A stretch of 64,000 nucleotides of DNA from Sporomusa silvacetica DSM 10669 (GCF_002257705.1 NZ_LSLK01000061.1:11008-75007); one strand, 5' to 3'. Shown: positions 8,106 through 16,639, counted from the first letter of the stretch. Program-made: numbers and translations. The notes: a model not told the origin generated them from the sequence alone.

Positions 8106-9353
8106 TTATCTGGCATCTGCCTTTAATTCAAGCTGTTCGGCGGCATAATAAAGCCCGCTCCCCACGGTATAGCAATATTCCACCGACATAATACCCCGCT
8201 TTAACAAACGTTTTTGCGCCTGATAGCTGATCCGCATAGTCAATACAGCATCACAATCCCGCAGTGCCGCCAGCATTGACTCTCGCCGCTTCTCTTTGGC
8301 ATCACAGTCCTCATCACTAGTACAATTTTCTTCCAAGCTGCGCGTTTCCATTAGCTCATACCGGTTATTATTTACCTGATAAATATAGAATTCCTCAGCT
8401 TGGCCGAAGTTCAAATCAACCATTTTGCCAAATTTGGTAGTAACCGCTACCTTGTAATGACCGACGAACGGCAATGCTTTGCGTTCAACCAATTCAACCG
8501 GAGCGGCAGCTACACAGTTTCTAAACTCACTGTTACGATCCTTAGCTAAAAGACCAATGGCATCTGCCCGGCACTGGCGGCAATGGGTCATCTGTTTCAG
8601 TTCATCGTTGCAAACCGCTCGCATGGCCATAACATCGCGCATATTGGTTTGCGGCAACCCGGAAAATACACTACCCGGTGCGGGAATGAAGGGCATAATA
8701 TTGGTCAGACAAGCACCTAATTGCTTGACTTTTTTGACAACAGCAGGCATATGCCAGTCATTAACCATCTTAATCATTACAAGATTTACTTTAACAGCAA
8801 CCCCATGCCCTGCCAAGTACATTATTCCTTCCTGCTGGTTATTCAACAGAATCTCAGCACCTTCTGCCCCGACATAACGAGTACCTTGGTAATTGACAGC
8901 ACCATAGATCTGTGCACCGACAATTGGGTCAGTACAATTAACGGTTACCGTGATGTGACGAACACCAAGTTTGACTATTTCCGGAGCGTATTCGGGCAGC
9001 AGCAGGCCATTGGTTGACAGGCAAAATAGCATGCCCGGGGCTTTTTTCTTAATAAGTTCAATAGTCTCACGGGTTTCGTTCCAATCAGCCAAGGCATCCC
9101 CCGGACCAGCAATCCCAACCACACTAAGATTGGGGATAGCAGCTTTCACCTGTTCAAATTTGGCAAGCGCGTCTGCTGGTGACAACAATTCACTAGTTAC
9201 TCCAGGGTGGCTTTCATTAACACAATCAAACTTGCGACTACAATAGTTGCAACTGATATTGCACCGTGGCGCTACTGGCAGATGCATGCGTGCATATTGT
9301 TCCTGGGCTTGACTGGAAAAGCAGGGGTGTTTATCGGTAAGCATACGCGACAT
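8106..9353 (-). CDS. nifB: NifB, second copy (radical SAM plus NifX-like domain)
   Basis: 415 aa, full length. Radical-SAM cysteines C31, C35 and C38; GPGDALADWNET is the glycine-rich SAM-binding region. The C-terminal part (from about residue 290, KVAVTTKFGKMVDLNFGQAEEFYIY) is the NifX/NafY-like domain found in many NifBs. Start ATG 9353 is preferred over an upstream in-frame ATG because the DKHPCFS N-terminus aligns with nifB1 there; the ribosome binding site (AAAGGAAGTGG) is weaker than for nifB1. It stands alone upstream of nifH with its own promoter, and no terminator separates it from the nifH promoter region. Confidence 0.95.
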   Translation of the reverse strand: MSRMLTDKHPCFSSQAQEQYARMHLPVAPRCNISCNYCSRKFDCVNESHPGVTSELLSPADALAKFEQVKAAIPNLSVVGIAGPGDALADWNETRETIELIKKKAPGMLFCLSTNGLLLPEYAPEIVKLGVRHITVTVNCTDPIVGAQIYGAVNYQGTRYVGAEGAEILLNNQQEGIMYLAGHGVAVKVNLVMIKMVNDWHMPAVVKKVKQLGACLTNIMPFIPAPGSVFSGLPQTNMRDVMAMRAVCNDELKQMTHCRQCRADAIGLLAKDRNSEFRNCVAAAPVELVERKALPFVGHYKVAVTTKFGKMVDLNFGQAEEFYIYQVNNNRYELMETRSLEENCTSDEDCDAKEKRRESMLAALRDCDAVLTMRISYQAQKRLLKRGIMSVEYCYTVGSGLYYAAEQLELKADAR

Positions 9354-9420
9354 AAAGCGAGGCCACTTCCTTTCTCTAGTAGGATTTATAATAAGATAAT
9401 TATAATTACACTCCATTAAA

Positions 9421-9569
9421 AGGCTTACCCCAGTAACTAACCGTGGTCAGCCTCATTACTTAATAAAATATAGTAAACTGTCTGCAGAAACTATTCTGCC
9501 AAAAAACATAAAAAAGCTATGAGTAGAATTCTCAACTCAATAGCTTCATCGCTAAAATTCATTATCTTT
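9421..9569 (-). ncRNA. Structured 5' leader of nifB2, homologous to nifH leader
   Basis: Aligns along its whole length with 7838-7988. Hairpin 1 is at 9515-9545 (AGCTAT/ATAGCT outer stem, GAATTC core) followed by a T-rich tract. Hairpin 2 is at 9421-9453 (AGGCT...AGCCT, less perfect than in nifH). The intervening GCAG-type stretch with TTTCTGCAGACAG is also shared. In hairpin 1 the inner arm reads GAGT/ACTC here and AAGT/GCTT in nifH, so pairing is kept while the sequence changes. This supports a functional RNA. Confidence 0.6.
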
Positions 9570-9576
9570 TGAATTA

Positions 9577-9605
9577 ACTATACCATAGCTGTAAGTTACC
9601 CGCAA
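9577..9605 (-). promoter_or_regulatory. Promoter of nifB2
   Basis: Minus strand: -35 TTGCGG (9600-9605), 17-bp spacer, -10 TATAGT (9577-9582), identical boxes and spacing to the nifH promoter. Homology with the nifH upstream region continues about 40 bp further upstream, so any operator is likely shared. Confidence 0.65.
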
Positions 9606-9666
9606 TAGTTCGGGATATTTTGAAACATTTAATTTTTCTGCAATTACAGGTAATTATGACTTATTA

Positions 9667-9695
9667 TTGCATTTACATAAATATCCGGCTATACT
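9667..9695 (+). promoter_or_regulatory. Promoter of the 63-aa gene
   Basis: Plus strand TTGCAT (9667-9672), 17-bp spacer, TATACT (9690-9695), about 65 bp before the ATG at 9760. It diverges from the nifB2 promoter. Confidence 0.5.
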
Positions 9696-9759
9696 TTTAA
9701 TAAACTACTATCTACCCTCAATCGGTAGATTGCAAATCCCCGAAGGGAGACTTGACTTT

Positions 9760-9951
9760 ATGGAAACTTCTAACGATGACGTACATGAACTGCTGGCAGC
9801 CTTAGTATCTTCTCTCAACAATACCCTTTATGATCTTTCGGCTGAGAGCGAAAGAAATAACAGTAAAGTAACTGCCAAACGCCTGGAGTATTCCCGGCAA
9901 AAGGTTATGAGCGCTTGGGAAGTATACACACAAAAACGTGCCAACAAATAA
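9760..9951 (+). CDS. Small acidic/helical protein of unknown function
   Basis: 63 aa starting METSNDDVHELLAALV. I do not recognise it. The composition suggests an all-helical cytoplasmic protein with a basic C-terminus (KRANK). The start at 9760 follows GGGAGA at about 10 bases; an in-frame ATG at 9667 lies inside the promoter and is rejected. Own promoter upstream, strong shared terminator downstream. Confidence 0.7.
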   Translation: METSNDDVHELLAALVSSLNNTLYDLSAESERNNSKVTAKRLEYSRQKVMSAWEVYTQKRANK

Positions 9952-9990
9952 AAGAAGCTTAATGGACTCTCCTGTCCATTAAGCTTCTTT
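9951..9990. terminator. Bidirectional terminator between the 63-aa gene and tcdA
   Basis: Perfect 17-bp stem (9951-9967 with 9974-9990), six-base loop, A-rich on one side and T-rich on the other, so it works for both convergent genes. The stem overlaps both stop codons. Confidence 0.9.
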
Positions 9991-10751
9991 TACACTCTAT
10001 CAAAAACAATGTCTTTAACTACTTCCCCCGCAATAATGAGGCCAACCACTGACGGTACAAAAGCAATACTGCCGGGAATTTGGTGGCGCGATGTACATTT
10101 GCGCGTTGTTCCCTGCGGACAAATGCAGCCTTCGCTGCAGCTAGAACTCTCCGTCTCCACTGGGGTAAGCGGTGCCTCTTTTGAATAGACTACCTTAAGC
10201 GAAGTGATGCCCCGCTTTCTTAGCTCCTGACGCATTACCTTGGCCAACGGACATACAGACGTACGGAAAATATCAGTCACTTCAAACTGCGTTGGGTCCA
10301 ATTTATTGCCTGCCCCCATGGAGGAGATCACCGGAATATTTTTAGCTTTGGCCCTGACAACAAGATCAAGCTTACCGGTAACGGTATCAATGGCATCTAC
10401 GATATACGTATAATCGTCAGCAAGCAGTTTGCCTGCCGTATCTGGCAAATAAAATTCCTGAAAAACAGTGACTTCTGCCTTGGGATTTATCTCGAGAATA
10501 CGTTCCCTCATAACCTCAACCTTAGGCTTCCCAATCGTTTTTCTAGTAGCATGCAGTTGCCGGTTAATATTAGTCAGGCAAATACAATCATCATCCACCA
10601 GCACAAACTTACCTACACCTGAGCGCACCAGGCCTTCCACAACATATGTCCCAACCCCGCCGATACCAAAAACAGCCACTTTGCTTTTCGCTAATTTACT
10701 CAGGCCTTCTGTGCCGATTAATAATTCTGTCCGGGAAAATTCATGCAGCAT
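9990..10751 (-). CDS. tcdA: tRNA threonylcarbamoyladenosine dehydratase (TcdA, ThiF/E1-like)
   Basis: 253 aa. E1-like fold: nucleotide-binding GIGGVG (about residues 30-35), VDDDCICLTNINRQLHAT and GKPKVEVM (the ATP/Mg site of the ThiF/MoeB/TcdA family), and VDAIDTVTGKLDLV. The C-terminal CSEGCICP region matches the TcdA/CsdL type. It converts t6A in tRNA to the cyclic ct6A form using ATP; function assigned from the family. Monocistronic, ending in a shared terminator. Confidence 0.88.
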   Translation of the reverse strand: MLHEFSRTELLIGTEGLSKLAKSKVAVFGIGGVGTYVVEGLVRSGVGKFVLVDDDCICLTNINRQLHATRKTIGKPKVEVMRERILEINPKAEVTVFQEFYLPDTAGKLLADDYTYIVDAIDTVTGKLDLVVRAKAKNIPVISSMGAGNKLDPTQFEVTDIFRTSVCPLAKVMRQELRKRGITSLKVVYSKEAPLTPVETESSSCSEGCICPQGTTRKCTSRHQIPGSIAFVPSVVGLIIAGEVVKDIVFDRV

Positions 10752-10830
10752 CTATTGTCACCCTTTATTTACTGTAGTCTATGCATTATATTAGTGTAGC
10801 AAAAATCCCCAGGACAGTCAACGCCCTCAT

Positions 10831-10938
10831 CTACTTACGGGATATACGGGGTTTAATGGTTTTACCGCATTTCGGGCAAATATGATTGCCCTCTTGATCC
10901 ACTTCCATTACGACCCCACACTGAATATGCACCAGCAT
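10831..10938 (-). CDS. 35-aa zinc-ribbon-like mini-protein
   Basis: 35 aa starting MLVHIQCGVVMEVDQEG with HICPKCGKTIKPR near the end. One CxxC pair plus a single upstream Cys could form an incomplete zinc knuckle. GGAGGTGG lies four bases before the ATG at 10938, which strongly supports translation. Function unknown. It sits upstream of tcdA on the same strand. Confidence 0.6.
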   Translation of the reverse strand: MLVHIQCGVVMEVDQEGNHICPKCGKTIKPRISRK

Positions 10939-11057
10939 CCTGCCACCTCCTAAATTAGTACCACAATAAACAGTATATGATGCTCATCAAAAATTAGACC
11001 CAAAATATATGTAACGTGTTAAAAACTTTTTGCAGGTGAATGTTGTGTTATATACAA

Positions 11058-11096
11058 AAGTAGATAGAGAGCCAGAGGGATGGCTTCTATCTACTT
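11058..11096 (-). terminator. Terminator of kdgA-kdgK-lacI operon
   Basis: Hairpin AAGTAGATAGA...TATCTACTT with an inner GCCA/TGGC pairing, followed on the minus strand by TTTTGTATAT, 24 bp after the lacI stop. Confidence 0.75.
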
Positions 11097-11119
11097 CAAA
11101 AAGGGGGAGATTTATTTAA

Positions 11120-12136
11120 CTATTCACCACATGACTTTCGTTTTAAAAGTTGTGGTTCAAAGAGAATTGTAATTGGTTTCTTGGGGGAACGGCCGCCCTT
11201 CATGCGTTTTATCAGCAGGGCTGCAGCCTTATTTCCCATATCATACACAGGCTGCGCGACAACCGTCACCGGTGGATCGATTAACTGAGCCCATTCCCAG
11301 TCGTCAAAGCCTAGCACAGCAATCTCATCAGGAATCGTTAAACCCATCTGCTTGATTGCTTTTACCACTGACATGGTAATCATATTATTAGCACAAAAAA
11401 TACTTGTGGGTTTATCTGCAATCGCCTCACCGCCAAGCAAAGCCTGCAATTTGGACAAGATTGCATCTTCTTCAATACTTGTCTGTACCAGCCAATCTTC
11501 CCTAAAGGGAATCCCATGCGCCGCCAAAGCAGTTTGATACGCTTGTACCCTTTCCAAACGGGGACTAACATGGTCATAGGGCAAGGTAAGCATAGCAATA
11601 CCAGCATGTCCTAATGATACCATATGATCGACAGCTTGGCGCACGCCCCTGGCACTATCCACCGTCACAGTATCAATATCAATATCAGATGCTTTTCGGT
11701 CAATAAGAACAATAGGAATCGTTTGGTTGACCTGTGCAATAAGCTCATTATTGCAGCCAGTAGTATTAATAATCAATCCGTCAATCTGCTTATCTACCAG
11801 CATATTGACATAGTCGCGCTCTTTGGCAGGATCATCATCGGCATTGCACAAAATGAGATTAAAGCCAGCTTCTTGCAGGGTATCTTCAATACCTCTAATA
11901 ATACTGGTAGAAAAGGGATTTAAGATATTAGCGACAATAGCGCCTACTGTATGGGTTCGCTTTTGCTTGAGGCTGCGAGCCAATGCATTCGGCCTGTAGT
12001 CCAGTTCGGCAATAACTTGAGCAATACGCTCTTTCGTATCTGCTCCCATATGATCATAAAAACCATTTAGATATCTGGATACGGTGCTTTTGGAGACGCC
12101 CGCTATCCTGGCAACCTCAGCAATTGTGACAGACAT
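11120..12136 (-). CDS. LacI-family repressor, KdgR-like
   Basis: 338 aa. N-terminal LacI helix-turn-helix TIAEVARIAGVSKSTVSRYL (residues 3-22) and hinge YRPNALARSLKQKRTHTVG, then a periplasmic-binding-protein-like effector domain ending in the usual VLGFDDWEWAQLIDPPVT region. It lies 6 bp after kdgK, so it is probably the self-encoded regulator of KDG use (inferred from context, like Bacillus KdgR). Likely operator: the doubled AAACCGGTTT at 13856-13878. Confidence 0.85.
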   Translation of the reverse strand: MSVTIAEVARIAGVSKSTVSRYLNGFYDHMGADTKERIAQVIAELDYRPNALARSLKQKRTHTVGAIVANILNPFSTSIIRGIEDTLQEAGFNLILCNADDDPAKERDYVNMLVDKQIDGLIINTTGCNNELIAQVNQTIPIVLIDRKASDIDIDTVTVDSARGVRQAVDHMVSLGHAGIAMLTLPYDHVSPRLERVQAYQTALAAHGIPFREDWLVQTSIEEDAILSKLQALLGGEAIADKPTSIFCANNMITMSVVKAIKQMGLTIPDEIAVLGFDDWEWAQLIDPPVTVVAQPVYDMGNKAAALLIKRMKGGRSPKKPITILFEPQLLKRKSCGE

Positions 12137-12142
12137 AATTTG

Positions 12143-13174
12143 TTACCGTTGCACGCGTCCTGAAGCATCACCACCTGCCAGCGCTTTTACCTCGCTGACA
12201 GTTACATGATTATGGTCGCCTTCAATGGTATGCTTGAGACAAGAGGCTGCCACTGCAAACTCAAGAGCGTCTGCATTCGAATAGTTGTTCAGCAGGGCAT
12301 AGATTAAACCGCCGCCAAAGGAGTCGCCACCACCCACGCGGTCAATAATGTGAATGGTATAGTTTCTTGAAAAATAAAATTCATCATCTTTATAGAGCAT
12401 TGCAGCCCAGTTGTTGTCAGAGGCTGAGATACTGCCACGCAAGGTAATAGCTACAGCCTTAAAGCCAAAACGTTCTTTCAGTTTTTTAGCAACATCTTTG
12501 TAGCCCTCATGGCTAAGTTTACCGCCAGTAATATCGGTGTTATCGGCCTTAATGCCAAATACCTTTTCCGCATCTTCCTCATTGGCAATACATACATCCA
12601 CATAAGGCATAAATTGAGCCATAACTTTACCGGCTTTTTCGCTGGTCCACAGGTTTTTACGGAAGTTAAGGTCGCAGCTAATTGTCAAACCTGCTTCTTT
12701 AGCTGCTTTACAAGCTTCCAGTACACACTCGGCCACATTATCGCCTAGTGCCGGAGTAATACCAGTGAAATGGAACCATTCAGCACCTGCAAAAATTGTT
12801 TTCCAGTCAAACTCCTCTTGCTTAGCGCCGGAAATTGAGGAATGGGCGCGGTCATAGACTACCTTGGAGGGACGCTGAGAAGCTCCTTTTTCGCAGAAGT
12901 AAATCCCCAGACGCTCGCCGCCTCTTACCATGTAACGAGTGTCAACGCCATAGCGGCGCATTTCATTCACAGCAGCCTGTCCAATTGGATTTTCGGGAAC
13001 CTTGGTTACAAATATAGCTTCTTCCCCATAGTTCGCCAAAGATACACTTACATTGGCTTCGCCGCCACCGTAAACAGCCTCGAAACTAGGGGTTTGTTCA
13101 AAACGCTGGTAGCCAACCGGAGCTAACCGGAGCATGATTTCGCCAAAACATACTACTTTTTTCACACTATACAC
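12143..13174 (-). CDS. kdgK: 2-dehydro-3-deoxygluconokinase (PfkB family)
   Basis: 343 aa PfkB/ribokinase fold: FGEIMLRLAP start, GGGEANVSVSLANYG substrate region, and C-terminal anion-hole motif DRVGGGDSFGGGLIYALL with the catalytic Asp (the family more often has GAGDAF). It phosphorylates 2-keto-3-deoxygluconate to KDPG. Specificity is inferred from the adjacent KDPG aldolase gene 5 bp upstream. Confidence 0.85.
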   Translation of the reverse strand: MYSVKKVVCFGEIMLRLAPVGYQRFEQTPSFEAVYGGGEANVSVSLANYGEEAIFVTKVPENPIGQAAVNEMRRYGVDTRYMVRGGERLGIYFCEKGASQRPSKVVYDRAHSSISGAKQEEFDWKTIFAGAEWFHFTGITPALGDNVAECVLEACKAAKEAGLTISCDLNFRKNLWTSEKAGKVMAQFMPYVDVCIANEEDAEKVFGIKADNTDITGGKLSHEGYKDVAKKLKERFGFKAVAITLRGSISASDNNWAAMLYKDDEFYFSRNYTIHIIDRVGGGDSFGGGLIYALLNNYSNADALEFAVAASCLKHTIEGDHNHVTVSEVKALAGGDASGRVQR

Positions 13175-13179
13175 CTCTT

Positions 13180-13833
13180 TTAATTACTATTTTCCCGAGC
13201 CTGGCGTACTTTTTCAATAAATTGTCTGCCAATCGTGGTGATAGACTCATAGTCGCCTTTTTTGGCACCACCTGTCAGATTACCGCCTACGCCTACAGCT
13301 ACGCAACCTGCTTTAATCCAGTCTTGTACATTATCAAGGCTCACACCGCCAGTCGGCATAACTGGTGCTTGAGGCAGAGGTCCTTTCAGAGCTTTTACGA
13401 ACGAAGCGCCCAGTGCTTCCCCAGGGAACAATTTAATAATGTCTGTACCGGCTTCCATGGCGTCAACTACTTCTTTAATAGTCATACAGCCAGCCATGAT
13501 AGGTATTTGATAGCGATTACAAAGTTTTACTGTTTCAGCATTGAATGAAGGGCTGACAATATATTGCGCCCCTGCTAAAATAGCAATCCGGGCAGTCTCA
13601 GAGTCAAGCACAGTTCCTGCACCAATAATAAGCTCACCATTTTTATAAGTAGCGGCCAGATCTTTAATTACATCGGCAGCGCCAGGTACGGTAAATGTAA
13701 TCTCAATTGCTGCTACTCCGCCTTTAATACAGGCATCAGCAATCTTTACGGCTTGTTCCGAGCTTTCTGCACGAACAACAGCAACAACACCAGCATCCAT
13801 AATTTTTTGCAGTACATTTAATTTTGGTATCAT
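13180..13833 (-). CDS. kdgA: KDPG/KHG aldolase
   Basis: 217 aa class I aldolase. Motifs EITFTVPGAADVI (with the conserved Glu), GAGTVLDSETA, QYIVSPSFN, DIIKLFPGEALG with the Schiff-base Lys (about residue 135), and MPTGGVSLDNV. It cleaves 2-keto-3-deoxy-6-phosphogluconate to pyruvate and glyceraldehyde 3-phosphate. First gene of the operon; the tandem operator lies 22 bp upstream of its ATG. Confidence 0.92.
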   Translation of the reverse strand: MIPKLNVLQKIMDAGVVAVVRAESSEQAVKIADACIKGGVAAIEITFTVPGAADVIKDLAATYKNGELIIGAGTVLDSETARIAILAGAQYIVSPSFNAETVKLCNRYQIPIMAGCMTIKEVVDAMEAGTDIIKLFPGEALGASFVKALKGPLPQAPVMPTGGVSLDNVQDWIKAGCVAVGVGGNLTGGAKKGDYESITTIGRQFIEKVRQARENSN

Positions 13834-13855
13834 TTAATTCCTTCCCTTCTTCAGT

Positions 13856-13878
13856 AAACCGGTTTAGGAAACCGGTTT
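13856..13878. promoter_or_regulatory. Tandem LacI-family operator before kdgA
   Basis: Two perfect copies of the palindrome AAACCGGTTT (13856-13865 and 13869-13878), centres 13 bp apart, each flanked by T/A. A central CCGG with AAA/TTT arms is typical of LacI-family sites. The likely binder is the product of 11120-12136. Confidence 0.7.
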
Positions 13879-14182
13879 ACATAGATGATACTGAATATAT
13901 TAGCTATTTTTCTTACTATTCCTGCTAGTTTTTGCAAAAATCTAAATTTTTTTTTTGGGGGGACTTTGTGGCTTTACTACTCCTTAGGATCAACCCATCC
14001 TTGAGGTAGTTTTCCTCCAATGCAAAAAATTACTCAAGTACCATATGTTGATGAATTATTCTGCGAACAAGGATAGTTAGGCAAAACATTGCTATAGCTG
14101 TCTAGGAAAAAATCTTCGGGGAGTAAACTCAGCGGCTTTTTTTTACGATATATAAGTATCAACACCGACAAGGAGGTCTTTT

Positions 14183-14740
14183 ATGAACAAGGTCTATGCG
14201 CTTATTGGTCCCCCAGCCGCTGGCAAAAGCAGTATCTTACACGAGCTTGCCCAATATGCCATCCCCGAAATGGTTAGCCATACTACCCGTAAACCCAGAC
14301 CCGGTGAAGAGCATGGTATTCACTATTATTTTGTTAGTAAAGATGATTTTCAAAAAACCGAGCTTATTGAGCGGGTAGAATACTCGGGAAACTTCTACGG
14401 ACTGAGTAAAGCAGAGGTATTAGACAAAGTCAAACTTTACCCAGTAAGCTTAGTAGCTGTTGAAATGCAAGGGCTTACCCAGCTAAAAAAATTGCTGGCC
14501 AATCGCCTTGAATCCATATTTCTTATGGCAGACTACGATACTATCATAACCCGCATGCTGGACCGCGGTGATGCTGACGCGCTTATCAATCGTCGTATTG
14601 AATATGCCAAAAGTACTGGTGAGTTCGACCAATGGCAAACAGCCAATTATGTAGTAAAAAGCACCGGTTCACTGGAAATCGTCGTGCGCCAAGTACTGGC
14701 GATCACCGGCAATGTCACCCTGCCTGACAAAAGCGTATAA
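14183..14740 (+). CDS. Guanylate kinase-like protein
   Basis: 185 aa, slightly short for guanylate kinase (about 200). Walker A GPPAAGKSS (residues 9-17), GMP-binding SHTTRKPRPGEEHGIHYYFV (about 35-54), EYSGNFYGLSKAEV, and the lid-like RMLDRGDADALINRRIEY. These fit ATP:GMP phosphotransferase, but as an isolated plus-strand gene it may be a second copy or a related nucleotide kinase. RBS AAGGAGG seven bases upstream of the ATG. Confidence 0.7.
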   Translation: MNKVYALIGPPAAGKSSILHELAQYAIPEMVSHTTRKPRPGEEHGIHYYFVSKDDFQKTELIERVEYSGNFYGLSKAEVLDKVKLYPVSLVAVEMQGLTQLKKLLANRLESIFLMADYDTIITRMLDRGDADALINRRIEYAKSTGEFDQWQTANYVVKSTGSLEIVVRQVLAITGNVTLPDKSV

Positions 14741-14743
14741 AAT

Positions 14744-14904
14744 AAGACTTGGCTTGTGCCAAGTCCTTTAGGACGGCCGAATTGCTATGCCATCCATGGC
14801 GCAATCGGCACTAGCGCCATCCGGGCGCGTCGCCGGCAGAAGCCGCCTGTGCCCTTTAGGAGTATAGTCGTTCAATCCAGGGAAAGTTATACTTTCCATC
14901 TGGA
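14744..14904 (+). repeat. Intergenic structured repeat, copy 1 (long form)
   Basis: Begins with a hairpin GACTTGGC/GCCAAGTC, then CCTTTAGGACG, a variable GC-rich middle, and ends TAGTCGTTCAATCCAGGG plus the hairpin GGAAAG/CTTTCC closed by CCAG/CTGG. The same two conserved blocks flank a much shorter middle at 27243-27328. Function unknown: a mobile miniature element or a small RNA are both possible. Confidence 0.65.
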
Positions 14905-14912
14905 TAGCAAAA

Positions 14913-14931
14913 GGCCGCCAATTTGGCGGCC
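14913..14931 (-). terminator. Terminator downstream of DUF1653 gene
   Basis: GGCCGCCAA/TTGGCGGCC hairpin followed on the minus strand by TTTTGC, 22 bp past the stop at 14953. It adjoins the repeat element. Confidence 0.75.
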
Positions 14932-14952
14932 CTCATACCATTATTCTTACAC

Positions 14953-15192
14953 TCAATTGTCAACCTCAACTTCCAAGGCAAAGCGTGGGACCTCCTTGCC
15001 ATCTAGCACGATATTTTCGAAAAACATAGATTTCGGACGCACCCATAACCGGTATTCTCCATACAGTGCCCGGTAGACAATCAACGCCTCCCTAGTTTCA
15101 CTATGAATAGCCTCACCGACAACATGATACTGCTTTCCTTTATAATGACGATAAATTCCAGTCTTTACTCTAGGTGTCTTTTTTTCAGTCAT
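14953..15192 (-). CDS. DUF1653 family protein
   Basis: 79 aa. GIYRHYKGKQYHVVGEAIHSETREALIVYRALYG is the DUF1653 signature (a small beta-barrel protein common in bacteria), and WVRPKSMFFENI follows. Biochemical role unknown. 15 bp after the ECF gene, so probably co-transcribed with it. Confidence 0.8.
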   Translation of the reverse strand: MTEKKTPRVKTGIYRHYKGKQYHVVGEAIHSETREALIVYRALYGEYRLWVRPKSMFFENIVLDGKEVPRFALEVEVDN

Positions 15193-15207
15193 CCTATTCT
15201 CCTTAGG

Positions 15208-15786
15208 TTAATGCAAAATTGGGGAAAGCTTTTTGTAGACCAATAGGGTAATTAGTGAAATAATAATACCCTTGACTAAATTAAATGGTACAATAGCAAA
15301 AACAATAAAAGTCTTAAGATCAACAATCAACGGGTTCGCTACCCTCCCCATAGTTATAATAGCCTCAAGGGGAAGATGTAATGCTGATTGATATAGTGGA
15401 ATTAAAACCCAATAATTTACTGCCGCCGCCACCAGCGTCATAGAAAATGTTCCGGCAGTAAGAGCCAGAACCGCCCCTGTACGATTCTTTATTTTGCGAT
15501 AAATAACAGCTGCAGGTACAACAAAACCTGTCCCAACCAGAAAATTAGCCATCTCCCCAATACCTGCCGTTTGCGTACTACTTACATGCAGGATGTTTTT
15601 CAGCATCACAATCAAACACCCTGCCAATGGCCCCAGCGCAAAGGCACCAATAATAGCCGGTATATCGCTAAAATCCAGTTTCAAAAAAGGCGGCATAAAA
15701 ATAATTGGCAGCTCCAGCAGCATCAAAATTGTGGCTGCGCTTGCCAAGATTGCCACCCGCGTCATATAAACCATATTTGTATGCAC
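15208..15786 (-). CDS. ECF transporter S component, RibU-like
   Basis: 192 aa membrane protein with about six hydrophobic segments. LKLDFSDIPAIIGAFALGPLAG is the typical N-terminal signature of riboflavin-type S components; a conserved GEMANFLVG follows. It would bind a vitamin (riboflavin likely, inferred) and use the shared EcfAA'T energy module encoded elsewhere. A GTG start at 15786 fits the GGGGGGGAG site; the ATG at 15774 is the alternative. No FMN riboswitch was recognised in the 43 bp upstream. Confidence 0.8.
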   Translation of the reverse strand: MHTNMVYMTRVAILASAATILMLLELPIIFMPPFLKLDFSDIPAIIGAFALGPLAGCLIVMLKNILHVSSTQTAGIGEMANFLVGTGFVVPAAVIYRKIKNRTGAVLALTAGTFSMTLVAAAVNYWVLIPLYQSALHLPLEAIITMGRVANPLIVDLKTFIVFAIVPFNLVKGIIISLITLLVYKKLSPILH

Positions 15787-15829
15787 TTACTCCCCCCCTA
15801 CCCTCTGGTATAACTATATTTCATTTACA

Positions 15830-16123
15830 TTAATGCAGCACTTGGGGATTGTCTACTGCAGCGTTATGCAATGCCGCAATAACAAATTCGGCCAGCACGG
15901 TTTCTATTATCGTCTCATGAACGGCCATAACCTCTTCCATTTCTAAACCATGGCGCAGGTTCATATACTCAAACACCCGAGCTAAGCCTTCCGCATATAC
16001 TTCCTGAACCTCGGCTGGCATCTTACCTCTAAGAACATCATAATAAAGAATCCCGTAACGCTTGCTGATATCCTCCAAATGCAAGGCAAACAAGTACTTA
16101 TAATCCTCTATCATATCCATCAT
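15830..16123 (-). CDS. Hypothetical 97-aa helical protein
   Basis: Starts MMDMIEDYKYLFALHLEDISKRYG. Not recognised. Acidic, predicted helical, no cysteine, no signal peptide. RBS AAAGGGAGAGAAG upstream. It lies 43 bp upstream of the ECF gene on the same strand and may be part of the same transcript. Confidence 0.6.
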   Translation of the reverse strand: MMDMIEDYKYLFALHLEDISKRYGILYYDVLRGKMPAEVQEVYAEGLARVFEYMNLRHGLEMEEVMAVHETIIETVLAEFVIAALHNAAVDNPQVLH

Positions 16124-16339
16124 TGGGCTTCTCTCCCTTTTTTAACTCTGTGAGTTTCTCAGCAACACATTATAACATACTTATTTATTCGCAACCAATC
16201 GCCAAATCCCTACATGTTTTTTCAGATAATCCTCAGTCACAAATAAAATTGTCTTCAAACTTAGTGCTAACACATAGGATTTACGTTTCATCTTGGTGAA
16301 TTCTATTTTCATCAGACTTACCTGATTGGAGGAATTACC

Positions 16340-16624
16340 TTGAAAAAAATCCCCTTCTTCCCAGAACTACTCCTACTGCTTATGCTGATTACTTGCATGG
16401 TTTTGCCTGTACAAGCTGTCTTCTCAGCAGTAACCAACGTCGATAAAGTCAAAGTATTCGCTGAGCCAACCCCCTCAGCGCCAGTTATCGAAACGCTAAA
16501 ATTAGGCGATGTAGTCCGGGTGTATAGCAAATCTGACGATGGCCAATTCTGGCAGATAGAACACAAAAGCCACAATGGCTGGATTATATTTAGCCAAATA
16601 AGCCCCAAAGATCACAGGTACTAG
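16340..16624 (+). CDS. Secreted bacterial SH3 domain protein
   Basis: 94 aa. Signal peptide in the first ~28 residues (KK, then LLLLLMLITCMVLPVQA). The rest fits a single SH3b domain: KVKVFAEPTPSAPVIETLKLGDVVRVY and WQIEHKSHNGWIIFSQI. Such domains bind cell-wall peptides. Monocistronic plus-strand gene. RBS GGAGGAATTACC with the first codon TTG at 16340. Confidence 0.65.
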   Translation: MKKIPFFPELLLLLMLITCMVLPVQAVFSAVTNVDKVKVFAEPTPSAPVIETLKLGDVVRVYSKSDDGQFWQIEHKSHNGWIIFSQISPKDHRY

Positions 16625-16639
16625 AGTCTTTTATCACAA

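Noticed and set aside
14744..14904. tRNA-like element because of GTTCAATCC
   Set aside because: No acceptor stem or anticodon arm can be formed; the string is part of a repeated hairpin element.
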